A stretch of DNA of 64,000 bases, taken from the NCBI GenBank assembly GCA_027488835.1, contig JAIYAW010000008.1, forward strand, positions 224,769-288,768, in the 5' to 3' direction. Both the position numbers and the translations under genes were made by a program. Source of the stretch: Bacteroidota bacterium (GTDB lineage Bacteria > Bacteroidota > Bacteroidia > NS11-12g > UBA955). Under the pieces are notes generated by a model that worked only from the letters and a program-made list of their open reading frames with translations, searched no databases and was not told where the DNA came from. Shown in pieces: positions 10,508 to 21,825 of this stretch (position 1 is its first letter; every line of letters begins with the position of its first letter).

Positions 10508-13500
10508 ATGATGGAAACAGAAGTTTACGTGCCTGTTAATAAGGTTCGTATTGTAACTGCTGCTAGTTTATTTGATGGCCATGACGCGGCAATCAATGTA
10601 ATGCGAAGAATCATTCAGGCAACTGGATGTGAAGTGATTCATTTGGGTCACGACAGAAGTGTTCAAGAAGTTGTTGAAACTGCAATTCAAGAGGATGCAA
10701 ATGCAATAGCAATGACAAGCTATCAAGGCGGTCATAATGAATACTTGAAATACATGTTCGATTTATTGAAGGAAAGAGGAGCCAACCACATAAAAATATT
10801 TGCTGGTGGTGGCGGTGTGATTCTTCCTGAAGAAATCAAAGATTTAATGTCCTACGGAATTACCCGTATCTATAGTCCAGATGACGGACGTGCCATGGGG
10901 TTACAAGGGATGATTAACGATTTGGTTCGCCAAAGTGATTTCCCTACAGGACATAAATTAAACCGAGAGGCCGCCAAATTGGCTTCTCGTTCTAAAATTG
11001 ATGTTGCACGTTTGATTACGGCTGCAGAAAATTATCCTGAATTACATGCTTCTACCTTAGATCAAATTCGCGAGCAAGCGGCTGATATTTCTGTTCCAAT
11101 TTTGGGAATTACAGGAACTGGGGGTGCTGGTAAAAGTAGTTTGGTTGATGAAGTTGTAAGAAGATTTTTGCTAGATTTTGACGATAAAAATTTGGCAATT
11201 ATTTCTATTGATCCTTCAAAAAGAAAAACAGGCGGTGCATTGTTAGGCGATAGAATTCGTATGAACAGCATCAACCACGATAGGGTTTACATGCGTTCAA
11301 TGGCAACCCGTCAAGCGAACTTGGCAATGAGTTCTCATGTTGATGATGCGGTGGCTATTTTGAAAGTTGCGGGCTACGATTTGATTATTGTTGAAACAAG
11401 TGGAATTGGTCAAAGTGATACACAAATTACGGAACATTGCGACGTTGCATTATATGTAATGACTCCTGAATATGGAGCTGCAACCCAATTGGAAAAAATT
11501 GACATGCTTGATTTTGCCGATGTTGTTGCTTTGAATAAATTTGATAAAAGAGGTGCACTTGATGCTTTGCGTGATATTCGCAAGCAATTTCAACGCAATC
11601 ATAAATTGTTTGACCAAGACTCAGAGTTAATGCCTGTGTTTGGAACAATTGCAAGTCAATTCAATGATCCTGGAATGAATAGTTTGTATCAGTGTTTGAT
11701 GCATACCATTGCTACCAAAACAGGAATGGATTTGAAAAGCAATTGGTCTGCAACCAATGAATTAAGCGAGAAGATTTTTATCATTCCTCCAGCGAGAAAC
11801 CGTTATTTGAGTGAAATTTCTGAATCTAACAGAGCCTATGATTCTAAAGCAAATGCGCAGCGTAAAATTGCGCAAAGAATGTATGGAATTCAAGAAACCT
11901 TAAATACCATTCTTGAATCAACAGAAATGGATGCCCATTTGTTGGAAAATAAAGATTCTTTCGTTGAAAGTTTGCGAAAAATGTTTGCAGAATTGGAAAG
12001 CCAATTAGAACCTGCAAATCGCAAGTTGATAGAAAATTGGGAAGCCAAAGCACAACAATACCGAGATGAGTTTTATATTTTTAAAGTTCGAGATAAGGAA
12101 ATCAAAATTCAAACGCATTCTGAAAGTTTAAGCCATTCACAAATTCCAAAAGTTTCTACCCCTAAATACAAAGGGTGGGGTGACTTGCTTCATTGGCAGT
12201 TACAGGAAAATGTTCCTGGTGAGTTTCCATATACCTCAGGTATTTATCCTTTTAAACGTGAAGGTGAAGATCCAACTAGGATGTTTGCCGGTGAAGGTGG
12301 ACCAGAAAGAACAAACCGCAGATTTCACTATGTGAGTAAGGCAATGCCTGCAAAAAGGTTGAGTACTGCTTTTGATTCTGTTACCCTTTATGGTCGTAAC
12401 CCTGAATTACGTCCTGATATTTATGGCAAAATTGGAAATGCAGGTGTAAGTATTTGTTGCTTAGACGATGCAAAGAAATTATACAGTGGATTTAATCTAT
12501 CTGATCCAAAAACATCGGTGTCTATGACCATCAACGGTCCGGCTCCAATGTTGCTTGGTTTCTTTTTGAATGCAGCCATTGACCAACAATGTGAGCTTTA
12601 TATCAAAGCGAACTCGTTAGAGGCTCAAGTAAATGCTAAGATTGATGCCATTTATGCGGCAAAAGGGTTAAGCCGACCAACATACCAAGGTGAATTGCCG
12701 GAAGGCAATGACGGTTTGGGATTGATGCTTTTGGGTGTTACTGGAGATCAGGTTTTGGATGCAAGTATTTATAACGATATCAAAGTTTGGACATTATCTC
12801 AAGTGAGAGGTACTGTTCAAGCCGATATTTTGAAGGAAGACCAAGCTCAAAATACATGTATTTTCAGCACTGAATTTGCACTTCGTTTGATGGGTGATGT
12901 TCAAGAATATTTCATTCATAACAAAGTACGTAATTTCTATTCAGTAAGTATCAGTGGTTACCACATTGCTGAGGCTGGTGCAAATCCTATTACCCAATTG
13001 GCATTTACCTTGTCAAATGGATTTACTTATGTAGAATACTACTTAAGTAGGGGAATGAATATTGATGATTTTGCTCCAAATTTAAGTTTCTTCTTTAGCA
13101 ATGGAGTAGATCCAGAATACGCGGTTATTGGTCGCGTAGCTAGAAGATTGTGGGCGAAAGCAATGAAGTTGAAATATGGTGGAAACGCGCGTTCTCAAAT
13201 GTTGAAATATCACATTCAAACAAGTGGACGCAGTTTGCATGCACAAGAAATTGACTTTAACGATATAAGAACAACCTTGCAAGCATTGTATGCGATTTAC
13301 GACAACTGTAACTCTTTGCATACAAATGCGTATGATGAAGCCATTACAACCCCAACTGAGGAAAGTGTGCGTAGGGCTATGGCAATTCAATTGATTATCA
13401 ACAAAGAACTTGGGTTGGCTAAGAATGAAAACCCTACCCAAGGTGCATTTATTATTGAAGAGTTGACCGATTTGGTTGAAGAAGCAGTATTGACTGAATT

Positions 13501-13906
13501 CGATAGAATTACCGAACGTGGTGGAGTATTGGGCGCAATGGAAACCATGTACCAACGCGGTAAAATTCAAGAAGAGAGTTTGTATTATGAAACCTTAAAA
13601 CATACGGGTGAATATCCAATTATTGGGGTAAATACTTTCTTGAATAGCAAAGGTTCTCCAACTTTGGTGCCTGGTGAAGTTATCAGAAGTACGGAGGAAG
13701 AAAAGCAATTCCAAATTGAAACCATTGAAACTTTACACAAGCTTCACGGAGATGTTGCAGTGAATTTGTTAAATCAATTGCAAATTTCTGCAGTTGAAAA
13801 TAAGAATTTATTTGCTGAATTAATGGAGGTGTGTAAAGTAAGTTCATTGGGACAAATTACAGAATCTCTATTTGAAGTTGGTGGTCAATACCGGAGAAAT
13901 ATGTAA
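10508..13906 (+). CDS. icmF: fused isobutyryl-CoA mutase (B12-binding + MeaB-like GTPase + mutase domains)
   Basis: B12-binding [31 protein letters not shown]; Walker [14 protein letters not shown]; mutase domain [23 protein letters not shown] and [26 protein letters not shown]. Confidence 0.93.
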   Translation: MMETEVYVPVNKVRIVTAASLFDGHDAAINVMRRIIQATGCEVIHLGHDRSVQEVVETAIQEDANAIAMTSYQGGHNEYLKYMFDLLKERGANHIKIFAGGGGVILPEEIKDLMSYGITRIYSPDDGRAMGLQGMINDLVRQSDFPTGHKLNREAAKLASRSKIDVARLITAAENYPELHASTLDQIREQAADISVPILGITGTGGAGKSSLVDEVVRRFLLDFDDKNLAIISIDPSKRKTGGALLGDRIRMNSINHDRVYMRSMATRQANLAMSSHVDDAVAILKVAGYDLIIVETSGIGQSDTQITEHCDVALYVMTPEYGAATQLEKIDMLDFADVVALNKFDKRGALDALRDIRKQFQRNHKLFDQDSELMPVFGTIASQFNDPGMNSLYQCLMHTIATKTGMDLKSNWSATNELSEKIFIIPPARNRYLSEISESNRAYDSKANAQRKIAQRMYGIQETLNTILESTEMDAHLLENKDSFVESLRKMFAELESQLEPANRKLIENWEAKAQQYRDEFYIFKVRDKEIKIQTHSESLSHSQIPKVSTPKYKGWGDLLHWQLQENVPGEFPYTSGIYPFKREGEDPTRMFAGEGGPERTNRRFHYVSKAMPAKRLSTAFDSVTLYGRNPELRPDIYGKIGNAGVSICCLDDAKKLYSGFNLSDPKTSVSMTINGPAPMLLGFFLNAAIDQQCELYIKANSLEAQVNAKIDAIYAAKGLSRPTYQGELPEGNDGLGLMLLGVTGDQVLDASIYNDIKVWTLSQVRGTVQADILKEDQAQNTCIFSTEFALRLMGDVQEYFIHNKVRNFYSVSISGYHIAEAGANPITQLAFTLSNGFTYVEYYLSRGMNIDDFAPNLSFFFSNGVDPEYAVIGRVARRLWAKAMKLKYGGNARSQMLKYHIQTSGRSLHAQEIDFNDIRTTLQALYAIYDNCNSLHTNAYDEAITTPTEESVRRAMAIQLIINKELGLAKNENPTQGAFIIEELTDLVEEAVLTEFDRITERGGVLGAMETMYQRGKIQEESLYYETLKHTGEYPIIGVNTFLNSKGSPTLVPGEVIRSTEEEKQFQIETIETLHKLHGDVAVNLLNQLQISAVENKNLFAELMEVCKVSSLGQITESLFEVGGQYRRNM

Positions 13907-13994
13907 TGGAATTATTTTATTGATAACAAAGAAAAACATTTTTTTTTGGCACAGTATTTGTTATTCAAGGTGTGCAAAACAAATATATAAAACT

Positions 13995-14438
13995 ATGAAA
14001 AAAATTATCAGTTTAGTATTAAGCATCTTAGCATTAGTTAGCGCTGCTTCTGCTCAAGTTATTGTTAATCAAAAAGATTTCACTAAAAATTGTGAAAAAT
14101 ATGACGATCAGGTTATCACCATAAAAGGGGTTAATTTGCGTCGTAAGACACCTTTTGAATATATTGCTGATGCCAAAAGGTCACAATTTGCGTATTATTG
14201 TGACTCAGTCGGTCCTCAACGTACAGGACCGAAAAATAACACTTTTCCCAATTGTAAAATATACAAAGGTCAAAAATTAGTTAAAGTTGATTTCTCGTCT
14301 AACTCAAAATGGAATTCATGTTTCTATATCACTGATGCGTTGTATAGTTCTCTTCCTGAAAAATCAACTTTTGTCAAAAGTACTATTACTTTTAAAGGAA
14401 ATAAATATGGTTGGTTTATCACTGGTTTGCCAAAGTAA
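13995..14438 (+). CDS. secreted hypothetical protein
   Basis: Signal peptide MKKIISLVLSILALVSAASAQ; start internal to ORF 13872..14438. Confidence 0.65.
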   Translation: MKKIISLVLSILALVSAASAQVIVNQKDFTKNCEKYDDQVITIKGVNLRRKTPFEYIADAKRSQFAYYCDSVGPQRTGPKNNTFPNCKIYKGQKLVKVDFSSNSKWNSCFYITDALYSSLPEKSTFVKSTITFKGNKYGWFITGLPK

Positions 14439-14457
14439 GGATTTGAATTTTGAATTC

Positions 14458-14490
14458 ACAAAAAACGCCACATTTATGTGGCGTTTTTTG
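14458..14490 (+). terminator. Rho-independent terminator
   Basis: aaaaaacgccacatttatgtggcgttttttg. Confidence 0.85.
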
Positions 14491-14508
14491 TTGGATTTGT
14501 TTTTCGTT

Positions 14509-15318
14509 TTATGATTCCAAAACAAACGAGGTCATGGTGAGTGACCCCATTATTGCTTTGTCGTTGAACCATTGTAAATTGTCTTTTTCAGATTTTACGC
14601 CCAAAGTATAAAGCAAAGGCAAATAGTGTTCTGGAGTTGGGATAGCCAAATTCCATGCCGGGCCTTGTTTGCTGTAGTTTGTTAAAATATCAAGATTGTG
14701 GCTTGTAATGGCGCTTTTCATTTCTGTGTTTGCTTGGATGGCCCATTCGAAACCATATTCTGGTAAGTTCATTTTGTCCCAAGCCACCCGTCCTAAGTTG
14801 TGAACCATGTTGCCGCTGCCTAAAATTAGCACACCTTTTTTTCGGAGGGACATTAATGTTTTTGCCATTTCGAAATGTTGCTGCGGTGTTTTATTTACGT
14901 CGAGCGATAATTGAAGCACTGGGATATCGGCCTTGGGATACATGGTTGTTAAAATACTCCAACAGCCATGATCTAATCCCCAACGTTGATCGAGTGCAAT
15001 AGATGGATTGTCTGTATGTGTTTTATTGGCAAAGGTGGATGATCCTGGAGCTGGGTATTCAACATCAAATAATACTTGAGGAAATCCCCCAAAATCGTGA
15101 ATGGTTTTTGGTTTGTCCATCGCGGTTATTTGTGTGCCATAGGTTTCCCAATGAGCACTAATACAAAGGATAATTGTAGGTTTGGGCAAATTTTGTCCGA
15201 GTTGTGCCCATTTTTGAGTGAATTCATTTTGCTCAATGGCATTCATGGGACTACCATGTCCCACAAATAGGGCTGGCATGGTGTGCTCAGTATCGGGTAA
15301 ATTTAGAAGAGATTGCAT
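14509..15318 (-). CDS. ygiD: 4,5-DOPA dioxygenase extradiol family (class III ring-cleaving)
   Basis: MPALFVGHGSPMNAIE; CISAHWETYGTQITA; DHGCWSILTTMYP; VLILGSGNMVHNL. Confidence 0.93.
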   Translation of the reverse strand: MQSLLNLPDTEHTMPALFVGHGSPMNAIEQNEFTQKWAQLGQNLPKPTIILCISAHWETYGTQITAMDKPKTIHDFGGFPQVLFDVEYPAPGSSTFANKTHTDNPSIALDQRWGLDHGCWSILTTMYPKADIPVLQLSLDVNKTPQQHFEMAKTLMSLRKKGVLILGSGNMVHNLGRVAWDKMNLPEYGFEWAIQANTEMKSAITSHNLDILTNYSKQGPAWNLAIPTPEHYLPLLYTLGVKSEKDNLQWFNDKAIMGSLTMTSFVLES

Positions 15319-15360
15319 TGAGTTGATGGTTTGGATTTTCCATAAGGCAGCTCGAATTTT

Positions 15361-15888
15361 TTAATATTGTTTGAGAATGATATCCATGTTTTGTTTTACA
15401 ATAAACTTACTATTTAGGAACTCAATTTTGTAATTCTCAGCTATCCAATTTTTTATATCGCCTTGGGATGCAGTTTTATGAAAAAAAATGGCTTCTTTGT
15501 TCGGCATGAATAGCTCTACTCTATTAGAATCAGCACTAAAGATGAGAAAACTTTGCATAATTGCACCAAAAGGGGAGTCTAAATCTGTTGGCAGCGCTTT
15601 GTCAACGGGAGGCATTAGTGTCAAGCCTTCGTTAAAAAGTTGCAGACAACGCCCTTGAACTTGAGACCAAGTGTAACCCGCTGATCGGATGCAACCATGC
15701 ACATCTCTGTCATTGCCAACGATTGTTGGTTCAGTTGGAACATTTATTTTAGGCTCATCAATATTCACATCGGTTTCATCAACTGTAATAACCCTGTTTG
15801 TTTTCGAAGTTGTTTGGAATGTTCCACAACCATAATTAAATATTGATATAATAAGTGTTGCAATTAGAATCAATGGCATTTTTTTCAT
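15361..15888 (-). CDS. hypothetical lipoprotein
   Basis: IFNYGCGTFQ lipobox. Confidence 0.55.
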   Translation of the reverse strand: MKKMPLILIATLIISIFNYGCGTFQTTSKTNRVITVDETDVNIDEPKINVPTEPTIVGNDRDVHGCIRSAGYTWSQVQGRCLQLFNEGLTLMPPVDKALPTDLDSPFGAIMQSFLIFSADSNRVELFMPNKEAIFFHKTASQGDIKNWIAENYKIEFLNSKFIVKQNMDIILKQY

Positions 15889-16014
15889 GCTACAATTTAA
15901 TCATATCCTTCAATAAAAATTAAATATTCAAATGGGGAGGAATTAAAATTGTTATAAAACAACGGGAATAACTTGTGTGTAAACCATGGGGGGTAATTGC
16001 TATTTTCGCTTTTT

Positions 16015-18141
16015 ATGGATAAATTTATTGCGGATCAAATTGGAGTAAAGCCTTGGCAAGTAGCGGCTGTTTTACAATTAATGGAAGAAGGTGGAACCAT
16101 TCCATTTATTGCCCGTTATCGAAAAGAAAAAACTGGCAATTTAGACGAGGTTGAAATTTCAAAAGTCAAGGATGAGTTTGATCGAATTGAAGCGTTAAAT
16201 AAACGTAGGGAATATATTTTAGAGCAAATAAATGAGCAAGGGAAACTCACCCCTGAGTTGGAAAAGGCAATTAAAGAAGCGCTTGATATCAATACCCTTG
16301 AAGATTTGTATTTGCCATATAAGACAAGGCGTAAAACAAAAGCCGATATAGCCAAGGAAAAAGGCTTGGAGCCGCTAGCCAAAATTATATTTGAACAAAA
16401 AGATATGAGGGCGCTAAATAATATCCCTCAATATTTAAATGAAAATGTAAAAAACAAGGAAGAGGCACTTCAAGGTGCCAGAGATATCATGGCAGAATGG
16501 ATCAATGAAGATGTTCCATTGAGAGGCAAGATGCGTGAATTGTTTGAGAAAGACGGAGTTATTTCGAGTAAGCCAGCGAGAGGGAAGAAAGACCTTGAAG
16601 AAGCTCAGAAATTCAGAGATTACTTTGAACACAATGAAATGATTACCAAATGTCCCTCGCACCGTTTTTTGGCTATGATGAGAGGTGCAGAATTGGGTTA
16701 TTTAAAATTGGCGGTGTCTCCAGAAGAAGAAAGGGCGTATTATATTTTAATGAAACATTGCTTGAAAGGGTATAGCGATTTAACGGATCAAGTAAGGAAA
16801 GCAATGGATGATTCTTACGATAGACTGTTGCAGCCGAGTTTGGAAAATGAATCTTTGGCCATGGCAAAATTACGTGCCGATGAAGAAGCAATAAGTGTCT
16901 TCGCAATGAATGCTTCTCAATTGTTGTTGGCTTCTCCTGTTGGTCAAAAAAGGGTTTTGGCATTAGACCCAGGTTTTAGATCGGGTTGTAAAGTGGTTTG
17001 TTTATCAAATACAGGCGAGTTGCTTCATAAAAGTGCAATTTTCCCTCATGAACCACAAAATGAAATTGGAAAATCTGTGGCTGCAATCTCAGAATTGGTA
17101 AAACTTTATGAAATAGAAGTTTTTGCAGTTGGAAACGGAACAGCGGGACGTGAAACGTATTCGTTTTTAAAGGACAATCTAAGAACCCAATTGCCAATTT
17201 ATATGGTCAATGAATCAGGTGCAAGTATTTACAGTGCTTCAGAAATTGCCCGTGAAGAATTTCCAAAAGAAGATGTAACAGTGAGAGGTGCAATTAGTAT
17301 TGGCCGTAGGTTGATGGATCCGTTGGCGGAATTGGTGAAAATTGATCCCAAAAGTATAGGAGTAGGTCAATATCAGCACGACGTAAATCAACACTTATTG
17401 CAAAAACGATTGGTGAGCGTGGTTGAAAGTTCGGTGAATAAAGTAGGAATCAATTTAAATACAGCGAGCAAACATTTGTTAAGTTATGTGAGCGGATTGG
17501 GTCCCTCATTGGCCAAAAATATTGTTGAATATCGTGAGAAAATTGGAGAATTCACATCCAGAGAACAGTTGAAAGCGGTTCCACGATTGGGGGATAAAGC
17601 TTTTGAACAGTGTGCGGGATTTTTAAGAATTAGGAATGCGAAAAACCCACTCGACAATTCTGGTGTTCATCCTGAAAGATATAAAGTGGTAGAAAAAATG
17701 GCCAAAACTACCGGAGTTGGTGTGGCAGAATTAATTGGCAATCATTCTAAAATTTCTGCCATTCAATTGGGTTCATTTGTTGATGATTCTCAAGGATTGG
17801 GATTGCCAACGCTTGAAGATATTGTGAAAGAACTTCAAAAGCCAGGATTAGATCCAAGGGGAATGGCCGAGGAGGTAACCTTTGCAGATACGGTAAGAAG
17901 CATCAATGATTTGGATATTGGATTAGAATTAAACGGAATTGTTACCAATATTACAAATTTTGGAGCCTTTGTAGATATTGGAGTAAAGCAAGATGGTTTG
18001 GTTCACATTAGTCAAGTTTCGGAAAAATTCATCAAACATCCTTCCGAGGCTTTGTCACTTGGACAACAGGTAAAAGTGAGGGTAATGGATTTAGATATTC
18101 CTAGGAAAAGAATCAATTTAACGATGAAGTTTCGCTCATAA
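16015..18141 (+). CDS. tex: Tex-family transcription accessory / S1 RNA-binding protein
   Basis: PFIARYRKEKTGNLDE; ALDPGFRSGCKVVCL; HhH YVSGLGPSLAKNIVEYR; C-terminal S1 VTNITNFGAFVDIGVKQDGLVHISQVS. Confidence 0.95.
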   Translation: MDKFIADQIGVKPWQVAAVLQLMEEGGTIPFIARYRKEKTGNLDEVEISKVKDEFDRIEALNKRREYILEQINEQGKLTPELEKAIKEALDINTLEDLYLPYKTRRKTKADIAKEKGLEPLAKIIFEQKDMRALNNIPQYLNENVKNKEEALQGARDIMAEWINEDVPLRGKMRELFEKDGVISSKPARGKKDLEEAQKFRDYFEHNEMITKCPSHRFLAMMRGAELGYLKLAVSPEEERAYYILMKHCLKGYSDLTDQVRKAMDDSYDRLLQPSLENESLAMAKLRADEEAISVFAMNASQLLLASPVGQKRVLALDPGFRSGCKVVCLSNTGELLHKSAIFPHEPQNEIGKSVAAISELVKLYEIEVFAVGNGTAGRETYSFLKDNLRTQLPIYMVNESGASIYSASEIAREEFPKEDVTVRGAISIGRRLMDPLAELVKIDPKSIGVGQYQHDVNQHLLQKRLVSVVESSVNKVGINLNTASKHLLSYVSGLGPSLAKNIVEYREKIGEFTSREQLKAVPRLGDKAFEQCAGFLRIRNAKNPLDNSGVHPERYKVVEKMAKTTGVGVAELIGNHSKISAIQLGSFVDDSQGLGLPTLEDIVKELQKPGLDPRGMAEEVTFADTVRSINDLDIGLELNGIVTNITNFGAFVDIGVKQDGLVHISQVSEKFIKHPSEALSLGQQVKVRVMDLDIPRKRINLTMKFRS

Positions 18142-18159
18142 GGGAAAACCCTTTTTGCG

Positions 18160-18167
18160 TATCTTTG
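18160..18167 (+). promoter_or_regulatory. TAnnTTTG element (tatctttg) of hutU
   Basis: 10 nt before ATG 18178. Confidence 0.45.
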
Positions 18168-18177
18168 TAATATTATT

Positions 18178-19857
18178 ATGGCGAACGAAAAACAACGCGG
18201 TCAAAGAGTGCTTAAAGCACCAACAGGAAATAAATTAAATTGTAAAGGTTGGGTTCAAGAAGCGGCATACAGAATGTTGCATAACAATTTGGATCCTGAT
18301 GTTGCAGAACGTCCTGAAGATTTAATTGTATATGGTGGTTTAGGGAAAGCGGCCCGAAATTGGGAAGCATTTGATCAAATTTGTGATGCTTTATTGGAGT
18401 TGAACGACGATGAAACCTTAATGGTTCAAAGCGGTAAGCCAGTGGCAATTTTGCCTACGCACAAAGATGCTCCAAGAGTTTTAATTTCTAATAGCCAATT
18501 GGTGCCTAAATGGGCTACTTGGGAACACTTTAGAGAATTAGAAGCAAAAGGATTGATGATGTACGGCCAAATGACAGCAGGTAGTTGGATTTACATAGGT
18601 TCACAAGGTATCGTTCAAGGTACTTATGAAACTTATGCCGAAGCAGCGCGTCAGCATTTTGGAGGGACATTGAAAGGTACAATCAATGTAACGGCAGGAT
18701 TAGGTGGTATGGGTGGCGCACAGCCATTGGCCATTACGATGAATGAAGGGGTTGCCTTGGTTGCTGAAGTAGAGGAGTGGAGAATTAGAAAGCGTTTAGA
18801 AACCCGTTATTTGGATGTGATGAGCCGCGATATTGATGAGGCAATTGATATGGCAGTGAGAGCCAAAGAAAATGGCGATGCTGTTTCTATTGGTGTTTTA
18901 TGCAATGCTGTTGATTTATTACAGAGATTAATAGACAGACAGATTGTTCCAGATACATTAACAGATCAAACCAGTGCCCACGATCCTTTGATTGGATATT
19001 ATCCAATGGATATGGATGTGGAAGCAGCTGATAGATTAAGAAGGGATAATCCAGATAAATATACAGAATTAAGTTATGTAACCATTCACAAACATGTTGG
19101 ATTGATGTTAGAACTTCAAAAAATGGGTGCAGTTACCTTTGATTACGGAAACAACATTCGTGGAAGGGCGTTGGAGCATGGGTTGAAAAATGCATTTGAT
19201 TTCCCAGGATTTGTACCTGCTTATATTCGTCCTTTGTTTTGTCAAGGAAAAGGTCCATTCAGATGGGTTGCATTGAGCGGAAATCCTGAAGATATTTATG
19301 CAACTGACCGTAAAATTCTAGAGTTGTTTCCTGAAAACGAAAGTTTAAAACGTTGGATGAAAATGGCAGCGGAGAAAATTGAGTTCCAAGGATTACCAGC
19401 GCGTATTTGTTGGTTGGGTCAAGGAGAACGTCAAAAAGCAGCTTTGGCATTCAATGAAATGGTTAAGAATGGCGAAGTAAGCGCTCCAATAGTAATTGGT
19501 CGTGACCATTTAGATACTGGTTCGGTTGCTTCTCCTAACAGAGAAACTGAAGCCATGTTGGACGGATCTGATGCCGTTGCCGATTGGCCAATTCTTAATG
19601 CCTTTGTAAATGTTGCAGGTGGAGCTTCATGGGTAAGTTTGCACCATGGTGGCGGCGTTGGAATGGGTTATAGCATTCACTCAGGAATGGTGATTGTTGC
19701 AGATGGTACCGACGATGCTGAAGTAAGGTTGAGAAGGGTGTTGCACAACGATCCAGGAATGGGAGTTGTAAGACATGCCGATGCAGGTTATGAAATAGCA
19801 AAAGCAACGGCCAAAGAGCATGGATTAGATTTGGCTATCCGATTGGGAATAAAATAA
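18178..19857 (+). CDS. hutU: urocanate hydratase
   Basis: [70 protein letters not shown]. Confidence 0.97.
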   Translation: MANEKQRGQRVLKAPTGNKLNCKGWVQEAAYRMLHNNLDPDVAERPEDLIVYGGLGKAARNWEAFDQICDALLELNDDETLMVQSGKPVAILPTHKDAPRVLISNSQLVPKWATWEHFRELEAKGLMMYGQMTAGSWIYIGSQGIVQGTYETYAEAARQHFGGTLKGTINVTAGLGGMGGAQPLAITMNEGVALVAEVEEWRIRKRLETRYLDVMSRDIDEAIDMAVRAKENGDAVSIGVLCNAVDLLQRLIDRQIVPDTLTDQTSAHDPLIGYYPMDMDVEAADRLRRDNPDKYTELSYVTIHKHVGLMLELQKMGAVTFDYGNNIRGRALEHGLKNAFDFPGFVPAYIRPLFCQGKGPFRWVALSGNPEDIYATDRKILELFPENESLKRWMKMAAEKIEFQGLPARICWLGQGERQKAALAFNEMVKNGEVSAPIVIGRDHLDTGSVASPNRETEAMLDGSDAVADWPILNAFVNVAGGASWVSLHHGGGVGMGYSIHSGMVIVADGTDDAEVRLRRVLHNDPGMGVVRHADAGYEIAKATAKEHGLDLAIRLGIK

Positions 19858-19879
19858 TTAAAGAAAGTATAAACACACA

Positions 19880-19906
19880 AAAAAGGCCGCAATTGCGGCC
19901 TTTTTA
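19880..19906 (+). terminator. Rho-independent terminator after hutU (possibly bidirectional with secG)
   Basis: aaaaaaggccgcaattgcggccttttt. Confidence 0.85.
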
Positions 19907-19925
19907 ATATAAATAAAATGTGTAA

Positions 19926-20225
19926 TTATTTTTTAGGCACTTTAATATCTGGAATTTTGATATCTTGAGCAGCAGGTGCAGCAGCATTTGCTTTAGTTGG
20001 TTTCTTTACATTCATATAAGAAGCTGCAGCCAAAGAAATAACAACAAGAAGCAATGCGCCTATCCAAGTGATTTTTTCTACGATGTCGGTTGTTTTTTCA
20101 ACCCCGAAAATTTGGTTTCCTTGTGAGAAATTAGATGCCAATCCTCCACCTTTAGGGTTTTGAACTAAAATTACTAACATCAATAAGATGGAAACGATAA
20201 TTGCTATTATTAATAACCAGGTCAT
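19926..20225 (-). CDS. secG: preprotein translocase subunit SecG
   Basis: LVILVQNPKGGGLASNFSQGNQIFGVEKTTDIVEKITW. Confidence 0.92.
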   Translation of the reverse strand: MTWLLIIAIIVSILLMLVILVQNPKGGGLASNFSQGNQIFGVEKTTDIVEKITWIGALLLVVISLAAASYMNVKKPTKANAAAPAAQDIKIPDIKVPKK

Positions 20226-21319
20226 AAGTTGTGTTCTTCTTTAATTTTTTCTATAAGAGCTGCAAAGTACGACAATTTTTCGGGAATTTTCAACTCTAAT
20301 TGTTCATAAACTTTAATTGCCTTTTCTGGGTACCCTTGTTTTAAGTAAATTTTTGCTAATGTTTCAGTTGCAATAGCGAAATCTAGTACTTCACTTTTCT
20401 TCATTGCTTTTTCAGGAGAAAAGAATTCTTGTTTGGGTCTTGTAACGCTCGGACTATCCTTGATGAATTTTTCAATCAAAGAATCTTTCTTGGCAATCTC
20501 TGATTTATTCACAGGGCCTTGATTTTGATTCTCAGAATTTAACCATGAAAAGAAGTCATTCTCTTGATGTGCATTTTCTGACCTTACAGGTTCTGCCGGC
20601 GCTTCAAAATAATCTTCTATGTTGTAGCCCATCGCATGATAAGGCTTTGGAGACTCTTTATTCGGATTATGAGTTGTTTCTAGTTTCTCCTCAATTTCTG
20701 GATTGAATAACAATGATCTTCCCGTAGATCTAACCTCAATATCGTCTTCCGAGATATCAATTGAATCTAAGCTTGGCATAAATAGGAATGATTCGATTTC
20801 TTTGTTGAATTCAATAGCTGGATCAATCGATAAAGTTTCTACTTGGGTTTCTTCCTCAGGAATGGATTCTTTTATTTCTACAATGGGTGCAGAAATAAGG
20901 TCATTCATTTTCTCAAAGAACGCATCATTGTCAATTTTGATTTCAGAAATATTATTTTCTTTTATTTTATCTATTGAATTATCAATTCCTAAAGGTTCTT
21001 GATGGACTTCTGTGGGAATAGGGATTTCAGTTTCTACTGCAGCATTTTCCGATGATATTGTTTCGGATTTTTCCTGTTTTTCGATGCGATCTGTATTGAT
21101 GTAGGTAAAAAGCCATTCTCGGCTTTGAACCCTTAATGCAGCCTGAAAAATGGTCGTATCCGTTCTGAAATCTTTTTTCTGTGAATATTGTTTTCCTAGA
21201 AGGATAAATGGGATTGGGAAAAATGGAAATGTATTACATAATTGAACCAAATCCATACTTACGTTGGCTTCTATAGGTTCAGTTTGATTTACGATATTTG
21301 ATAATGTTTCTTGGTTCAC
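20222..21319 (-). CDS. tetratricopeptide-like hypothetical protein
   Basis: C-terminal IATETLAKIYLKQGYPEKAIKVYEQLELKIPEK TPR; overlaps secG and the LptE-like gene by 4 nt each. Confidence 0.7.
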   Translation of the reverse strand: MNQETLSNIVNQTEPIEANVSMDLVQLCNTFPFFPIPFILLGKQYSQKKDFRTDTTIFQAALRVQSREWLFTYINTDRIEKQEKSETISSENAAVETEIPIPTEVHQEPLGIDNSIDKIKENNISEIKIDNDAFFEKMNDLISAPIVEIKESIPEEETQVETLSIDPAIEFNKEIESFLFMPSLDSIDISEDDIEVRSTGRSLLFNPEIEEKLETTHNPNKESPKPYHAMGYNIEDYFEAPAEPVRSENAHQENDFFSWLNSENQNQGPVNKSEIAKKDSLIEKFIKDSPSVTRPKQEFFSPEKAMKKSEVLDFAIATETLAKIYLKQGYPEKAIKVYEQLELKIPEKLSYFAALIEKIKEEHNL

Positions 21320-21825
21320 CAGTCTAAGGCAACAGCCGAAAAAATTTGTTGAACAATGATAGTGCTTAATTCTTCTGTAAGGTTATCTTCAAGCGATGCA
21401 AATGCAATGTTTGCATCAAATATTTTTGAAGAAGTAAAAGTTTTGATAAAATTCTTTTCAGGATATTTCTGACAATTGAATTCTACCCTTACCGACATAG
21501 TAAATTGGGTTTGAGCCGCACCTGTTTCCGTGCTAATTGAAGCTGGGTCTAGTCTGTAATCTACTATTGCTCCTGCAAATTGATAATCTCCATTTTCGGA
21601 AACTAATCCCAATCGTGTTTCGGTTTGAAATTTTGTTTTCAACGTTTCAGTAAAAGCCATGCTTAGTTTCGGATTTACTAAACTCGCCTCATTTGTGAAA
21701 AATTGCACTGAAAAAGTTTGAATATCATTAGGTATGTTTGCTCCTTTAAAGTCGTAATACTTCCAAAAGCAACCACTTAGTAAGGTTAAAACAGATAATA
21801 TGACGCCTTTATTAATCCAATTCAT
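21316..21825 (-). CDS. LptE-like outer-membrane assembly lipoprotein
   Basis: LTLLSGCFWKYYDFKGANIPNDIQTFSVQFFTNEASLVNPKLSMAFTETLKTKFQTETRL, LptE-like pattern. Confidence 0.72.
   Translation of the reverse strand: MNWINKGVILSVLTLLSGCFWKYYDFKGANIPNDIQTFSVQFFTNEASLVNPKLSMAFTETLKTKFQTETRLGLVSENGDYQFAGAIVDYRLDPASISTETGAAQTQFTMSVRVEFNCQKYPEKNFIKTFTSSKIFDANIAFASLEDNLTEELSTIIVQQIFSAVALDW

Noticed and set aside
13082-13570. 162-aa minus-strand ORF inside icmF
   Set aside because: Antisense to a strongly supported coding frame; Cys/His/Phe-rich composition typical of a shadow ORF.
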